Assembly (NCBI RefSeq): GCF_001668675.1
Contig: NZ_LZKQ01000252.1
Span: 1-33,688, forward strand
Source of the DNA: Mycobacterium asiaticum
GTDB lineage: Bacteria; Actinomycetota; Actinomycetes; Mycobacteriales; Mycobacteriaceae
Direction: 5' to 3'
DNA length: 33,688 nt
A model generated the notes under the pieces. It had not been told where the DNA came from and ran no database searches. It saw only the letters and a list, made by a program, of their open reading frames with translations. Each line of letters opens with the position of its first letter. Position 1 is the stretch's first letter. This document shows, one piece after another, positions 26,814 through 33,688 of this stretch. Both the position numbers and the translations under genes were made by a program.

Positions 26814-27722
26814 GTGTCATCCCCCGAGGCCGCGTCGCCAGTGCACGAGCCCGGACCGCCCGAACACAAGCACATGTCGGTGCGCAAGCACCTGGTGTTG
26901 GACACGTCGATCATCGTCGGAGTCTCGGTGCTCTGGCTCCTTGGCGTGCTCAGCTACAAATGGCTGGCACCGCATCCGCTGCCGAAGGTCGACCTGGGTA
27001 CCACCGACGACCCGTTGGTCGTTGTGCACGTCGAACAACTCAACCCCACCGAGCAACTGCTTGAGGTGAAGGTCTTGCTTCGGCCGGACGAGTCCATCAT
27101 CAATCGACGGCTGAACCGCCTTACCGCTGAATCGGCGGTGCGGTTCGTCTCGCAGAACGACATGGCCGAATTGCAGTACCACACCGGCAAAGCTCCGGAA
27201 TGGTTGTCGACCACCATCGACGCCCGCGGCAAAGCCACCGAATGGCCGGTGGACGAATACGTGACGGACCCGATTCAGGCCGAATGGCTCGTCGGTGCCG
27301 CGGACACCAGCCATTACGAGCCGGCGCGGGTCGAGGTGGAAGGGGCCGTGGACGGATTCGACATCCACCTCGAACGCGTTGCCAGTTCGGACCCGAAAGC
27401 GCCCGCTGCCGTCGTCATCAAGCTGAAGCGGACCAAGGCGCAGCAATTTTTCGACATCGGGATCTGTTTGGTGCTGATCGCGTTGCCCGCGCTGGCGCTG
27501 TTCGTCGCCATTCAGATGGTGACCAGGCGGCGACCCTTCCTGCCGCCGTTCGGCACCTGGTATGCGGCCATGCTGTTCGCGGTGGTGCCGCTGCGAAACT
27601 TCCTGCCCGGCTCGCCGCCGACGGGCGCCTGGATCGACCAGGGACTGGTGATCTGGGTGCTGTTGGGCCTGGCCACCGCCATGGTCATCTACATCATCGC
27701 CTGGTACCGCGACCGGGCGTAG
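26814..27722 (+). CDS. DUF4436 membrane protein, copy 2
   Basis: A protein of about 302 residues, paralogous to the gene ending at 26580. The N-terminal segment (SSPEAASPVHEPGPPEHKHM) is Pro-rich; helix one is at LVLDTSIIVGVSVLWLLGVLSY; the soluble domain includes DPLVVVHVEQLNPTEQLLEVKVLLRP and LQYHTGKAPEWLSTTID, aligning with VVQVKLEEL and LQYPVGKSPAQQSTYLD of copy 1; the C-terminal helices match closely, including PFLPPFGTWYAAMLFAVVPLRNFLPG. GTG 26814 is taken because of the leaderless-type -10. The shared layout and sequence show a tandem duplication. Its function is unknown. Confidence 0.82.
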   Translation: MSSPEAASPVHEPGPPEHKHMSVRKHLVLDTSIIVGVSVLWLLGVLSYKWLAPHPLPKVDLGTTDDPLVVVHVEQLNPTEQLLEVKVLLRPDESIINRRLNRLTAESAVRFVSQNDMAELQYHTGKAPEWLSTTIDARGKATEWPVDEYVTDPIQAEWLVGAADTSHYEPARVEVEGAVDGFDIHLERVASSDPKAPAAVVIKLKRTKAQQFFDIGICLVLIALPALALFVAIQMVTRRRPFLPPFGTWYAAMLFAVVPLRNFLPGSPPTGAWIDQGLVIWVLLGLATAMVIYIIAWYRDRA

Positions 27723-27742
27723 CTGCCGGCGGTCGCGGTTCT

Positions 27743-28036
27743 GACGTCGTCTACCTGGTGTCGCTATTCGGCTATGACCGGCTGGCTGCCGTGCCCCGCC
27801 AGCTGTCCGACCCGGACCTGAGTACGGCCGACAACAAAGTCGTCGTGGTGCGCCTCGAGCCGCTGGGCACCGGCTCGACCACCGCGGCAGGCCGCGTGGA
27901 CGTGACCGAATTGCGGGAGGGGTGGCTCCCGCCGGCTGGCTCCTGGGTTGACCAGGCCGTCGTGATCTGGGTATTGATAGGGCTGGCCACGGCGCTGGTG
28001 CTCTACGTAATGGCCTGGCACCGGCAGGGCGACTGA
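27743..28036 (+). pseudogene. Remnant of a third DUF4436 copy, internally deleted
   Basis: An open frame directly after copy 2 encodes DVVYLVSLFGYDRLAA...STADNKVVVVRLEPL, which matches the first helix and first strand region of copy 1 (VVYVLSLVGVHLLA...AKENTVVQVKLEEL). After GRVDVTELREG it jumps to WLPPAGSWVDQAVVIWVLIGLATALVLYVMAWH, which matches the last helix of both intact copies. The central about 200 residues are missing, and there is no N-terminal leader. The reading frame is unbroken, so expression of a small two-helix protein (for example from GTG 27758) cannot be ruled out, but decay is more likely. Confidence 0.75.
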
Positions 28037-28056
28037 GCGGCCGGACGATCGCCAAT

Positions 28057-28085
28057 TTGGCGGTGAGCTGGCTGTCACCTAGACT
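28057..28085 (+). promoter_or_regulatory. Promoter of the rplN (spc) operon
   Basis: TTGGCG (28057-28062) and TAGACT (28080-28085) are spaced by exactly 17 bp, close to the mycobacterial SigA consensus. The start would be near 28092, giving a leader of about 175 nt before rplN. Confidence 0.65.
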
Positions 28086-28125
28086 CTAGGGGTTGCCTTG
28101 GGCAGACCTCGGCTGGTTCATGTGT

Positions 28126-28169
28126 AAGCATTCACCGGCCCCGCGTGCCCTTCGGGAACGAATGCTTTT
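28126..28169 (+). promoter_or_regulatory. Leader hairpin upstream of rplN
   Basis: AAGCATTC (28126-28133) and GAATGCTT (28160-28167) are perfect complements around a 26-nt loop that contains a smaller CCC-TTC-GGG hairpin. The right arm runs into TT, making a short T run. It could be an attenuator or a protein-binding leader structure; which one is not clear. Confidence 0.5.
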
Positions 28170-28267
28170 CAAGACCGCGCACGGCTAGTGCTGCCGTCGG
28201 TTGTGCCCGTCTCGGGTACACCGCCTGTTCTCTTGCCGCGCACACGTCAAACAGGTCAGGAGATCGA

Positions 28268-28636
28268 GTGATTCAGCAGGAATCGCGGCTCAAGGTCGCC
28301 GACAACACCGGCGCCAAGGAGATCTTGTGCATCCGGGTGCTCGGTGGTTCGTCGCGACGCTACGCCGGCATCGGTGACGTCATCGTCGCCACGGTCAAGG
28401 ACGCCATCCCGGGCGGCAACGTCAAGCGGGGCGACGTCGTGAAGGCCGTCGTGGTGCGCACCGTCAAGGAACGTCGGCGGCCCGACGGCAGCTACATCAA
28501 GTTCGACGAGAACGCCGCGGTGATCATCAAGCCCGACAACGACCCGCGCGGCACGCGCATCTTCGGCCCGGTCGGCCGTGAGTTGCGAGAGAAGAAGTTC
28601 ATGAAGATCATCTCGCTGGCCCCGGAGGTGTTGTAG
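28268..28636 (+). CDS. rplN: 50S ribosomal protein L14
   Basis: A 122-residue L14 from GTG 28268, the standard length, with AGGAGA just upstream. [26 protein letters not shown] is the family N-terminus; the [12 protein letters not shown] stretch and [30 protein letters not shown] near 85-113 are canonical. L14 is at the intersubunit bridge near the RsfS silencing site. The open frame extends upstream of 28268 to 28145 but those codons are in the leader and not conserved. It opens the second ribosomal block. Confidence 0.98.
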   Translation: MIQQESRLKVADNTGAKEILCIRVLGGSSRRYAGIGDVIVATVKDAIPGGNVKRGDVVKAVVVRTVKERRRPDGSYIKFDENAAVIIKPDNDPRGTRIFGPVGRELREKKFMKIISLAPEVL

Positions 28637-28954
28637 ATGAAGGTCCACAAAGGCGACACCGTGCTAGTCATCGCCGGCAAGGACAAGGGCGCCAAGGGCA
28701 AGGTCATTCAGGCCTACCCCGACCGCAACCGGGTGCTTGTCGAGGGTGTCAACCGCATCAAGAAGCACACCGCCGTCTCGACCAATCAGCGTGGTGCCCG
28801 CTCCGGCGGCATCGTCACCCAGGAAGCGCCGATCCACGTGTCCAACGTGATGGTCGTGGATTCGGACGGCAAGCCCACTCGCGTCGGTTACCGCGTCGAC
28901 GAGGAGACCGGCAAGCGCGTCCGTATCTCCAAGCGCAACGGCAAGGACATCTGA
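28637..28954 (+). CDS. rplX: 50S ribosomal protein L24
   Basis: A 105-residue L24. The KOW motif is seen as [24 protein letters not shown] at 2-25, then the [14 protein letters not shown] segment and [23 protein letters not shown]24 starts 50S assembly. ATG 28637 directly follows the rplN stop, with GGAGGTG inside the rplN end. Its TGA overlaps the ATG of rplE (ATGA). Confidence 0.99.
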   Translation: MKVHKGDTVLVIAGKDKGAKGKVIQAYPDRNRVLVEGVNRIKKHTAVSTNQRGARSGGIVTQEAPIHVSNVMVVDSDGKPTRVGYRVDEETGKRVRISKRNGKDI

Positions 28955-29517
28955 TGACCACTGCAGAAAAGACTCAGCCGCGCTTGAAAGAGCGCTACCG
29001 CAACGAGATTCGCGACGCGCTGCACAAGCAGTTCAATTACCGCAACGTGATGCAGATCCCGACGGTGACCAAGGTCGTGGTCAACATGGGTGTCGGCGAG
29101 GCCGCTCGCGACGCGAAGTTGATCAACGGCGCCGTCAACGACCTGGCGCTGATCACCGGGCAACGTCCCGAGATCCGCAAGGCGCGAAAGTCCATCGCGC
29201 AGTTCAAGTTGCGCGAAGGGATGCCGATCGGCGTACGGGTTACGCTGCGCGGCGACCGGATGTGGGAGTTCCTCGACCGGCTCACGTCGATCGCACTGCC
29301 CCGTATCCGTGACTTCCGCGGGTTGTCACCCAAGCAGTTCGACGGTGTTGGCAACTACACCTTCGGGCTGGCCGAGCAGTCGGTGTTCCACGAGATCGAC
29401 GTCGACAAGATCGATCGGGTCCGCGGCATGGACATCAACGTCGTCACTTCGGCGACGAACGACGACGAAGGACGAGCGCTGTTGCGGGCCCTCGGCTTTC
29501 CCTTCAAGGAGAACTGA
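28954..29517 (+). CDS. rplE: 50S ribosomal protein L5
   Basis: A 187-residue L5: [40 protein letters not shown] at the start, the [22 protein letters not shown] signature and [26 protein letters not shown] in the middle. L5 binds 5S rRNA and forms a bridge to S13. The start overlaps the rplX stop. rpsN follows after four bases. Confidence 0.99.
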
Positions 29518-29521
29518 GCAG

Positions 29522-29707
29522 ATGGCGAAGAAAGCACTGGTCAACAAGGCCGCGCGCAAGCCGAAGTTTGCGGTGCGCGGCTACACCCGCTGCAGCAAGT
29601 GCGGCCGTCCGCGCGCGGTGTTCCGCAAGTTCGGGCTGTGCCGAATCTGCCTGCGCGAGATGGCGCATGCGGGCGAGTTGCCCGGCGTGCAGAAGAGCAG
29701 CTGGTGA
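29522..29707 (+). CDS. rpsZ: 30S ribosomal protein S14, zinc-binding short form
   Basis: A 61-residue S14 with Cys24, Cys27, Cys40 and Cys43 (CSKC and CRIC), the zinc-dependent short form. Mycobacteria also have a longer, zinc-free S14 encoded elsewhere and used under zinc limitation, so this copy (also called rpsN1) is the zinc-replete one. AAGGAG precedes the start. The TGA stop overlaps a GTG that opens the first of two bridging mini-ORFs towards rpsH. Confidence 0.97.
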
Positions 29708-29777
29708 GGAGTAGCGCTCAATGACCGCGATGACGACGATGCAGAGCGTAGCGATGAAGAGGAGCAGCGCTCGATGA
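29704..29777 (+). repeat. MIRU-like unit made of two bridging mini-ORFs between rpsN-type gene and rpsH
   Basis: GTG 29704 overlaps the S14 stop (GTGA) and reads six codons to TGA 29722, which overlaps ATG 29721 (ATGA). That ATG reads 18 codons ([18 protein letters not shown]) to TGA 29775, which overlaps the rpsH ATG 29774 (ATGA). GGAGTAGCGCTCAATGA (29708-29724) and GGAGCAGCGCTCGATGA (29761-29777) are imperfect direct repeats, so the start region of rpsH seems to be duplicated around an inserted unit. The inner sequence ATGACGACGATGCAGAGCG resembles mycobacterial interspersed repetitive units, which are known to overlap neighbouring stops and starts in this way. Confidence 0.75.
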
Positions 29778-30172
29778 CTATGACCGATCCAATCGCAGAC
29801 TTCTTGACCCGTCTGCGCAACGCCAACTCGGCTTACCACGACGAAGTGACCTTGCCGCACTCCAAGATCAAGGCCAACATCGCCCAGATCCTCAAGAACG
29901 AGGGCTACATCACCGACTTCCGTACCGAGGATGCTCGGGTGGGCAAGTCGCTGATCGTCCAGCTCAAGTACGGACCCAGTCGGGAGCGCAGCATTGCCGG
30001 CCTGAAGCGGGTGTCCAAGCCCGGCCTGCGTGTGTACGCAAAGTCCACCAACCTGCCGCGCGTGCTCGGCGGCCTCGGCGTTGCGATCATTTCGACGTCG
30101 TCGGGCCTGCTCACCGACCGTCAGGCAGCCAGACAGGGCGTGGGCGGCGAAGTCCTCGCTTACGTCTGGTAG
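29774..30172 (+). CDS. rpsH: 30S ribosomal protein S8
   Basis: A 132-residue S8: [25 protein letters not shown] at the start, [20 protein letters not shown], and the C-terminal [25 protein letters not shown], which is the S8 signature. S8 organises the 16S central domain and in E. coli represses the spc operon. GAGGAG lies in the upstream repeat and serves as ribosome site. ATG 29780 is an alternative start two codons later. Confidence 0.99.
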   Translation: MTMTDPIADFLTRLRNANSAYHDEVTLPHSKIKANIAQILKNEGYITDFRTEDARVGKSLIVQLKYGPSRERSIAGLKRVSKPGLRVYAKSTNLPRVLGGLGVAIISTSSGLLTDRQAARQGVGGEVLAYVW

Positions 30173-30194
30173 TAGGGGAGAGGCAGCGTAAAAG

Positions 30195-30734
30195 ATGTCG
30201 CGAATTGGTAAGCAGCCGGTTCCGGTTCCGGCCGGAGTCGACGTAACGATCGAGGGCCAGAACGTCTCGGTGAAGGGACCCAAGGGCACCCTCGAGCTGA
30301 CGGTGGCCGAGCCAATCTCCGTGTCGCGCAACGACGACGGCGCAATTGTGGTGACGCGTCCCAACGACGAGCGGCACAACCGCTCGTTGCACGGACTGTC
30401 GCGGACCCTGTTGTCGAACCTGGTGACGGGCGTGACCGAGGGCTACACGACCAAGATGGAAATCTACGGCGTCGGTTACCGTGTGCAGCTCAAGGGCAGC
30501 AACCTGGAGTTCGCGCTGGGATACAGCCACCCGGTGGTGATCGAGGCCCCCGAAGGCATCACCTTCGCGGTCCAGGCGCCCACCAAGTTCACGGTCTCCG
30601 GGATCGACAAGCAGAAGGTCGGCCAAATCTCGGCGAACATCCGTCGGCTGCGCCGTCCCGACCCGTACAAGGGCAAGGGCGTGCGTTACGAGGGCGAGCA
30701 GATCCGCCGCAAGGTCGGAAAGACAGGTAAGTAG
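30195..30734 (+). CDS. rplF: 50S ribosomal protein L6
   Basis: A 179-residue L6: [17 protein letters not shown] at the start, GPKGTLEL, and in the second repeat [18 protein letters not shown] and [24 protein letters not shown], the family's C-terminal signature. L6 lies near the factor-binding site. AGGGGAGAGG upstream supplies the ribosome site at a spacing on the long side. rplR follows after two bases. Confidence 0.99.
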   Translation: MSRIGKQPVPVPAGVDVTIEGQNVSVKGPKGTLELTVAEPISVSRNDDGAIVVTRPNDERHNRSLHGLSRTLLSNLVTGVTEGYTTKMEIYGVGYRVQLKGSNLEFALGYSHPVVIEAPEGITFAVQAPTKFTVSGIDKQKVGQISANIRRLRRPDPYKGKGVRYEGEQIRRKVGKTGK

Positions 30735-30736
30735 TC

Positions 30737-31105
30737 ATGGCGCAAACAATTTCCGCAACCCGGCGGGTCTCGCGGCTGCGTAGGCACGCCCGGCTGCGCA
30801 AGAAGCTCTCGGGCACCGCCGACCGTCCCCGCTTGGTGGTCAATCGGTCTTCGCGGCACATTCACGTGCAGCTGGTGAATGACCTCAACGGCACCACCGT
30901 GGCCGCCGCTTCGTCCATCGAAGCCGACGTCCGCGGTCTGGACGGCGACAAGAAAGCCCGTAGCGTGCGGGTAGGCCAGTTGATCGCCGAGCGTGCCAAG
31001 GCCGCTGGCGTCGACACCGTGGTGTTCGACCGCGGCGGCTACACCTACGGTGGACGGATCGCGGCATTGGCTGATGCCGCCCGCGAGAACGGATTGCAAT
31101 TCTGA
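30737..31105 (+). CDS. rplR: 50S ribosomal protein L18
   Basis: A 122-residue L18: basic N-terminus [38 protein letters not shown], then [43 protein letters not shown], the 5S rRNA-binding family core. ATG 30737 lies two bases after rplF. Its TGA overlaps an ATG opening a 12-codon frame that ends at the rpsE start. Confidence 0.99.
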   Translation: MAQTISATRRVSRLRRHARLRKKLSGTADRPRLVVNRSSRHIHVQLVNDLNGTTVAAASSIEADVRGLDGDKKARSVRVGQLIAERAKAAGVDTVVFDRGGYTYGGRIAALADAARENGLQF

Positions 31106-31143
31106 TGAACAGCATCAGCCTGATGAACGGAAGGTTCGCATAA
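31105..31143 (+). other. Bridging mini-ORF between rplR and rpsE
   Basis: ATG 31105 shares its A with the rplR stop (TGATG); 12 codons ([12 protein letters not shown]) end at TAA 31141-31143, whose last A is the first base of the rpsE ATG (TAATG). The frame spans the gap exactly and carries the GGAAGG ribosome site for rpsE. It includes a CTGATGAAC direct repeat (31102-31110 and 31120-31128). Translational bridging is the likely role. Confidence 0.45.
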
Positions 31144-31829
31144 TGGCGGAACAGCCGGCTGGGGGCACCACAGATAACCGTGGCCCGGACAGCCGTGACG
31201 GCCGCGACTCGCGCGACGGACGGGGCCGCCGGGACGGCGGTGGCCGTGGTGGCCGCGACCGTGACGGCGACAAAGGCAACTACTTGGAGCGGGTCGTGGC
31301 GATCAACCGCGTCTCCAAGGTGGTCAAGGGTGGTCGGCGCTTCAGCTTCACCGCCCTGGTCATCGTGGGTGACGGCAACGGCATGGTCGGCGTCGGCTAC
31401 GGCAAGGCCAAGGAAGTTCCGGCCGCGATCGCCAAGGGCGTCGAGGAGGCTCGTAAGGGCTTCTTCCGCGTGCCGCTGATCGGCGGAACGATCACGCACC
31501 CGGTGCAGGGTGAGGCCGCAGCCGGCGTCGTGCTGCTGCGTCCGGCCAGCCCGGGTACCGGTGTGATCGCCGGTGGTGCGGCCCGTGCGGTGCTGGAATG
31601 CGCTGGGGTGCACGACATTCTGGCGAAGTCGTTGGGCAGTGACAACGCGATCAATGTGGTGCACGCCACCGTCGCCGCCCTCAAGATGTTGCAGCGTCCC
31701 GAGGAGGTGGCCGCCCGGCGCGGCCTGCCCATCGAGGATGTCGCCCCGGCCGGGATGCTGAAGGCCCGTCGCGAAAGTGACGCGCTGGCCAGGGCCGCGG
31801 TGGCAAGAGAGGCTCAGGCACAACCATGA
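31143..31829 (+). CDS. rpsE: 30S ribosomal protein S5
   Basis: A 228-residue S5. Residues about 1-44 are an extra Arg/Gly/Asp-rich stretch ([20 protein letters not shown]...), as in actinobacterial S5; the double-stranded RNA-binding domain follows ([35 protein letters not shown]), then [26 protein letters not shown]5 takes part in decoding accuracy. ATG 31143 has GGAAGG upstream. The stop overlaps the rpmD ATG by four bases (ATGA). Confidence 0.98.
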   Translation: MAEQPAGGTTDNRGPDSRDGRDSRDGRGRRDGGGRGGRDRDGDKGNYLERVVAINRVSKVVKGGRRFSFTALVIVGDGNGMVGVGYGKAKEVPAAIAKGVEEARKGFFRVPLIGGTITHPVQGEAAAGVVLLRPASPGTGVIAGGAARAVLECAGVHDILAKSLGSDNAINVVHATVAALKMLQRPEEVAARRGLPIEDVAPAGMLKARRESDALARAAVAREAQAQP

Positions 31830-32026
31830 GTGACGGACAGCTGAAGATCACCCAGGTGCGCAGCACCATCGGGGCACGCTGGAAGCAACGCGAGAGCCTG
31901 CGCACGCTGGGCCTGCGCAAGATTCGCCACTCGGTGATCCGCGACGACAACGCACAGACCCGCGGGCTGATCGCGGTGGTGCGCCACCTCGTCGAGGTGG
32001 AGCCCGCGAATACCGGAGGTAAGTAG
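31826..32026 (+). CDS. rpmD: 50S ribosomal protein L30
   Basis: A 66-residue L30: [54 protein letters not shown] is the family core. The ATG overlaps the rpsE stop (ATGA), so translation is coupled. rplO begins two bases after its stop. Confidence 0.98.
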   Translation: MSDGQLKITQVRSTIGARWKQRESLRTLGLRKIRHSVIRDDNAQTRGLIAVVRHLVEVEPANTGGK

Positions 32027-32028
32027 AA

Positions 32029-32469
32029 GTGACCATCAAGCTGCACGACCTGCGGCCTGCGCCCGGGTCGAAGACCGCGCGCACCCGTGTCGGCCGCGGT
32101 GAGGGTTCCAAGGGCAAGTCCGCGGGTCGCGGCACCAAGGGAACGAAGGCGCGCAAGAACGTTCCGGCGACCTTCGAGGGCGGGCAGATGCCGCTGCACA
32201 TGCGGCTGCCCAAGCTCAAGGGGTTCCGCAACCGGTTCCGCACCGAGTACCAGGTCGTCAACGTCGGCGACATCAACCGGCTGTTCCCCGAAGGGGGCTC
32301 GGTTGGTATCGACGAGCTGGTGGCCAAGGGCGCCGTTCGCAAGAACACGTTGGTGAAGGTCCTCGGTGACGGCAAGCTGACCGTCAAGGTGGACCTGACC
32401 GCGCACAAGTTCAGCGGCAGCGCCCGCGAGAAGATCACTGCCGCCGGCGGCTCAGCCACCGAGCTCTAG
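32029..32469 (+). CDS. rplO: 50S ribosomal protein L15
   Basis: A 146-residue L15: [41 protein letters not shown], the Gly/Lys/Arg-rich N-terminus, then [18 protein letters not shown], the L15 signature, and a C-terminal core. GTG 32029 is preceded by GGAGG. It is the last gene of the second ribosomal block and is followed by a long hairpin terminator. Confidence 0.98.
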   Translation: MTIKLHDLRPAPGSKTARTRVGRGEGSKGKSAGRGTKGTKARKNVPATFEGGQMPLHMRLPKLKGFRNRFRTEYQVVNVGDINRLFPEGGSVGIDELVAKGAVRKNTLVKVLGDGKLTVKVDLTAHKFSGSAREKITAAGGSATEL

Positions 32470-32478
32470 CTTTACCCC

Positions 32479-32564
32479 CGCGAGCAGTCCCCCGCTAGCG
32501 GGAGGTGCCCCCAGCCAAAGCTCCCGCACGCTCGGCGTGTTGGGAGCTTTAGCGTCTGCTCGCG
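32479..32564. terminator. Terminator after rplO, with an inserted repeat
   Basis: AAAGCTCCC (32517-32525) and GGGAGCTTT (32542-32550) form a 9-bp stem with A and T runs on both sides, and an inner CACGC-TCG-GCGTG. Outer arms CGCGAGCAG (32479-32487) and CTGCTCGCG (32556-32564) pair as in the rpsQ terminator. Between the left outer and inner arms lies an extra 29-nt block (32488-32516) containing CCCGCTAGCGGG and GGTGCCCCCA, resembling a common mycobacterial intergenic repeat. It can serve both rplO and the convergent gene. Confidence 0.75.
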
Positions 32565-32568
32565 CAAG

Positions 32569-33494
32569 CTAGCTGAGCTGCGGAATGACCTCTGCGGCAA
32601 GGCGTTCCATCTGTTCCCGATTCTCGGCCACATCCTCGCCGACCGGATTGAGCAACAGCATCTCCGCGCCCGCGTACATCACCTCGCGCAGCCCGCGGAC
32701 CACGTCGGCCGGGGTCCCCGACACCGGGACCGCGTCGATGCCGGCCATTTTTCCGTAGATCCGTCGCAGCCCGGCGAGCACACGTTCGCGAGCCCGGGCG
32801 GCATCGTCGTCGATCATCAGATAGACCCGCTTGCCGATGGTGAAGTGCGCGGGATCCTTCAGCTGCTCGGCCAGTTCGCGATGCAGCACCTGCACCGCGT
32901 TGGCGAAGTCAGCCGTCGTCGACGACCCGGCACCCAGGAAGGCGTCGCCGTGGCGCACGGCGCGGGCCAGTGCTTGGGCGCCGAACCGCCGAACCAGATG
33001 GGCGGATGCGGTCGTTGCACCGGCTTGGGTTGGATGGGCAGGTCGTCGACCTCACGGAACCGGCCGTGGAATGTCACTCGCGGTTCGTCCGACCACGCCG
33101 CCTTCATCAACCGCAGACCCTCGGTGAAATAGCTGATGTAGGTGTCCTTTTCGACGCCGAAGGCCGCGAACCTGCGACGGCCTCCACCCGGTGCAATCCC
33201 GATGTCCAGCCGCCCGTGGCTGAGCCGATCCACCGCGGTCACCGAAGACGCCAACTGCAACGGATCGTGCAGCGAGGTCACCATTACGGCGACCCCTAGC
33301 CGCAGCCGCTGGGTGCAGGCCGCGGCGTAGGCCAGCAATTCCAGCGGCGCCAGCAGTGGCGCATCACCGATAATCTGTTCGAGTACCCAGCCGCCCTCGA
33401 AACCGAGGTATTCGGCCCGGGCAAGATACGAGCGCAGCCCGTCGGCATCGAAACCGTCCGAGTCGAATTGGGGAATGGCAATCGCGTATCGCAC
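32569..33494 (-). pseudogene. LLM-class F420-dependent oxidoreductase, frameshifted
   Basis: Two overlapping frames together make one luciferase-like monooxygenase of about 308 residues. The first (from GTG 33494) gives MRYAIAIPQFDSDGFDADGLRSYLARAEYLGFEGGWV, the typical barrel start, on to LSHGRLDIGIAPGGG and PIQPKPVQRPHPPIWFGGSAPK. The second continues ALARAVRHGDAFLGAGSS to the end, PLVE-like VAENREQMERLAAEVIPQLS. The switch is needed near 32973, where AAGCACTGG appears where AAGGCACTGG is expected: one G is missing. Such enzymes use reduced F420 or FMN; the substrate is unknown. The break may be real or a base-calling error. A TACCGT six bases before the GTG (33501-33506 on this strand) suggests a leaderless mRNA. 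Confidence 0.8.
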
Positions 33495-33518
33495 GCCTCC
33501 ACGGTACGGGTGAAGTTT

Positions 33519-33688
<170 letters not shown>

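Noticed and set aside
28145..28267. N-terminal extension of L14
   Set aside because: The frame is open upstream, but L14 has a fixed N-terminus beginning at GTG 28268 with AGGAGA before it.
32859..32980. Programmed frameshift in the oxidoreductase gene
   Set aside because: There is no slippery heptamer or downstream structure that would support it, and the family is not known for frameshifting; a missing base is simpler.

Overview
The window is high-GC actinobacterial DNA from a Mycobacterium, probably a nontuberculous, slow-growing-type species. The evidence is a complete mycofactocin cluster directly upstream of the S10 ribosomal protein operon, a PE-family gene, Lys/Ala-rich extensions on ribosomal proteins, MIRU-like repeats, and gene order that follows the M. 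tuberculosis Rv0690c-Rv0723 segment from memory, with some insertions. It looks like one assembled contig: both ends run into poly-G/poly-C low-complexity sequence that is most likely artefact.

Layout. 1-128: contig-end junk. 129-3621 (minus): a four-gene leftward run of a three-domain VOC protein, an ECF-type sigma factor, a DUF2332 protein and the TetR regulator mftR; mftR/DUF2332 and sigma/VOC overlap at their junctions. 3731-10316 (plus): mftA, mftB, mftC, mftD, mftE, mftF, mftG, which make and use the peptide-derived redox cofactor mycofactocin. 10322-13460: an accessory block with a PE protein and an MFS exporter (minus) and a divergent TetR regulator. 13482-14000: an unrecognised gene. 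14001-19912: S10 leader and rpsJ-rplC-rplD-rplW-rplB-rpsS-rplV-rpsC-rplP-rpmC-rpsQ, closed by a strong hairpin terminator. 19964-28036: a non-ribosomal insert with a TetR regulator/MpaB-type oxygenase pair around a 43-bp palindrome, arylsulfatase atsA, its formylglycine-generating enzyme, two DUF4436 membrane proteins and the remnant of a third. 28037-32469: promoter, leader and spc operon rplN-rplX-rplE-rpsN-rpsH-rplF-rplR-rpsE-rpmD-rplO, closed by a second terminator of the same family. 32569-33494 (minus): an F420-type luciferase-like oxidoreductase broken by a one-base frameshift. 33519-33688: poly-G/C.

How the genes work together. MftA is a 29-residue precursor ending in the substrate tail; MftB presents it to the radical SAM enzyme MftC; MftE releases the cyclised Val-Tyr unit; MftD oxidises it; MftF adds glucose; MftG passes its electrons onward. 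AtsA carries a CxPxR motif and the next gene encodes the enzyme that converts that cysteine to formylglycine. The two ribosomal blocks are parts of one ancestral S10-spc cluster split by about 8 kb.

Most interesting non-textbook signals: (i) three gaps inside the ribosomal operons (rpsS-rpsV position 17436, rpsN-rpsH 29704, rplR-rpsE 31105) are bridged by mini-ORFs whose start overlaps the upstream stop and whose stop overlaps the downstream start; (ii) the ECF sigma/VOC pair with an extra N-terminal module on the VOC protein; (iii) a TetR gene whose only well-placed start is ATC; (iv) a ghost third DUF4436 copy; (v) matched long terminators at the ends of both ribosomal blocks, one carrying an inserted repeat.
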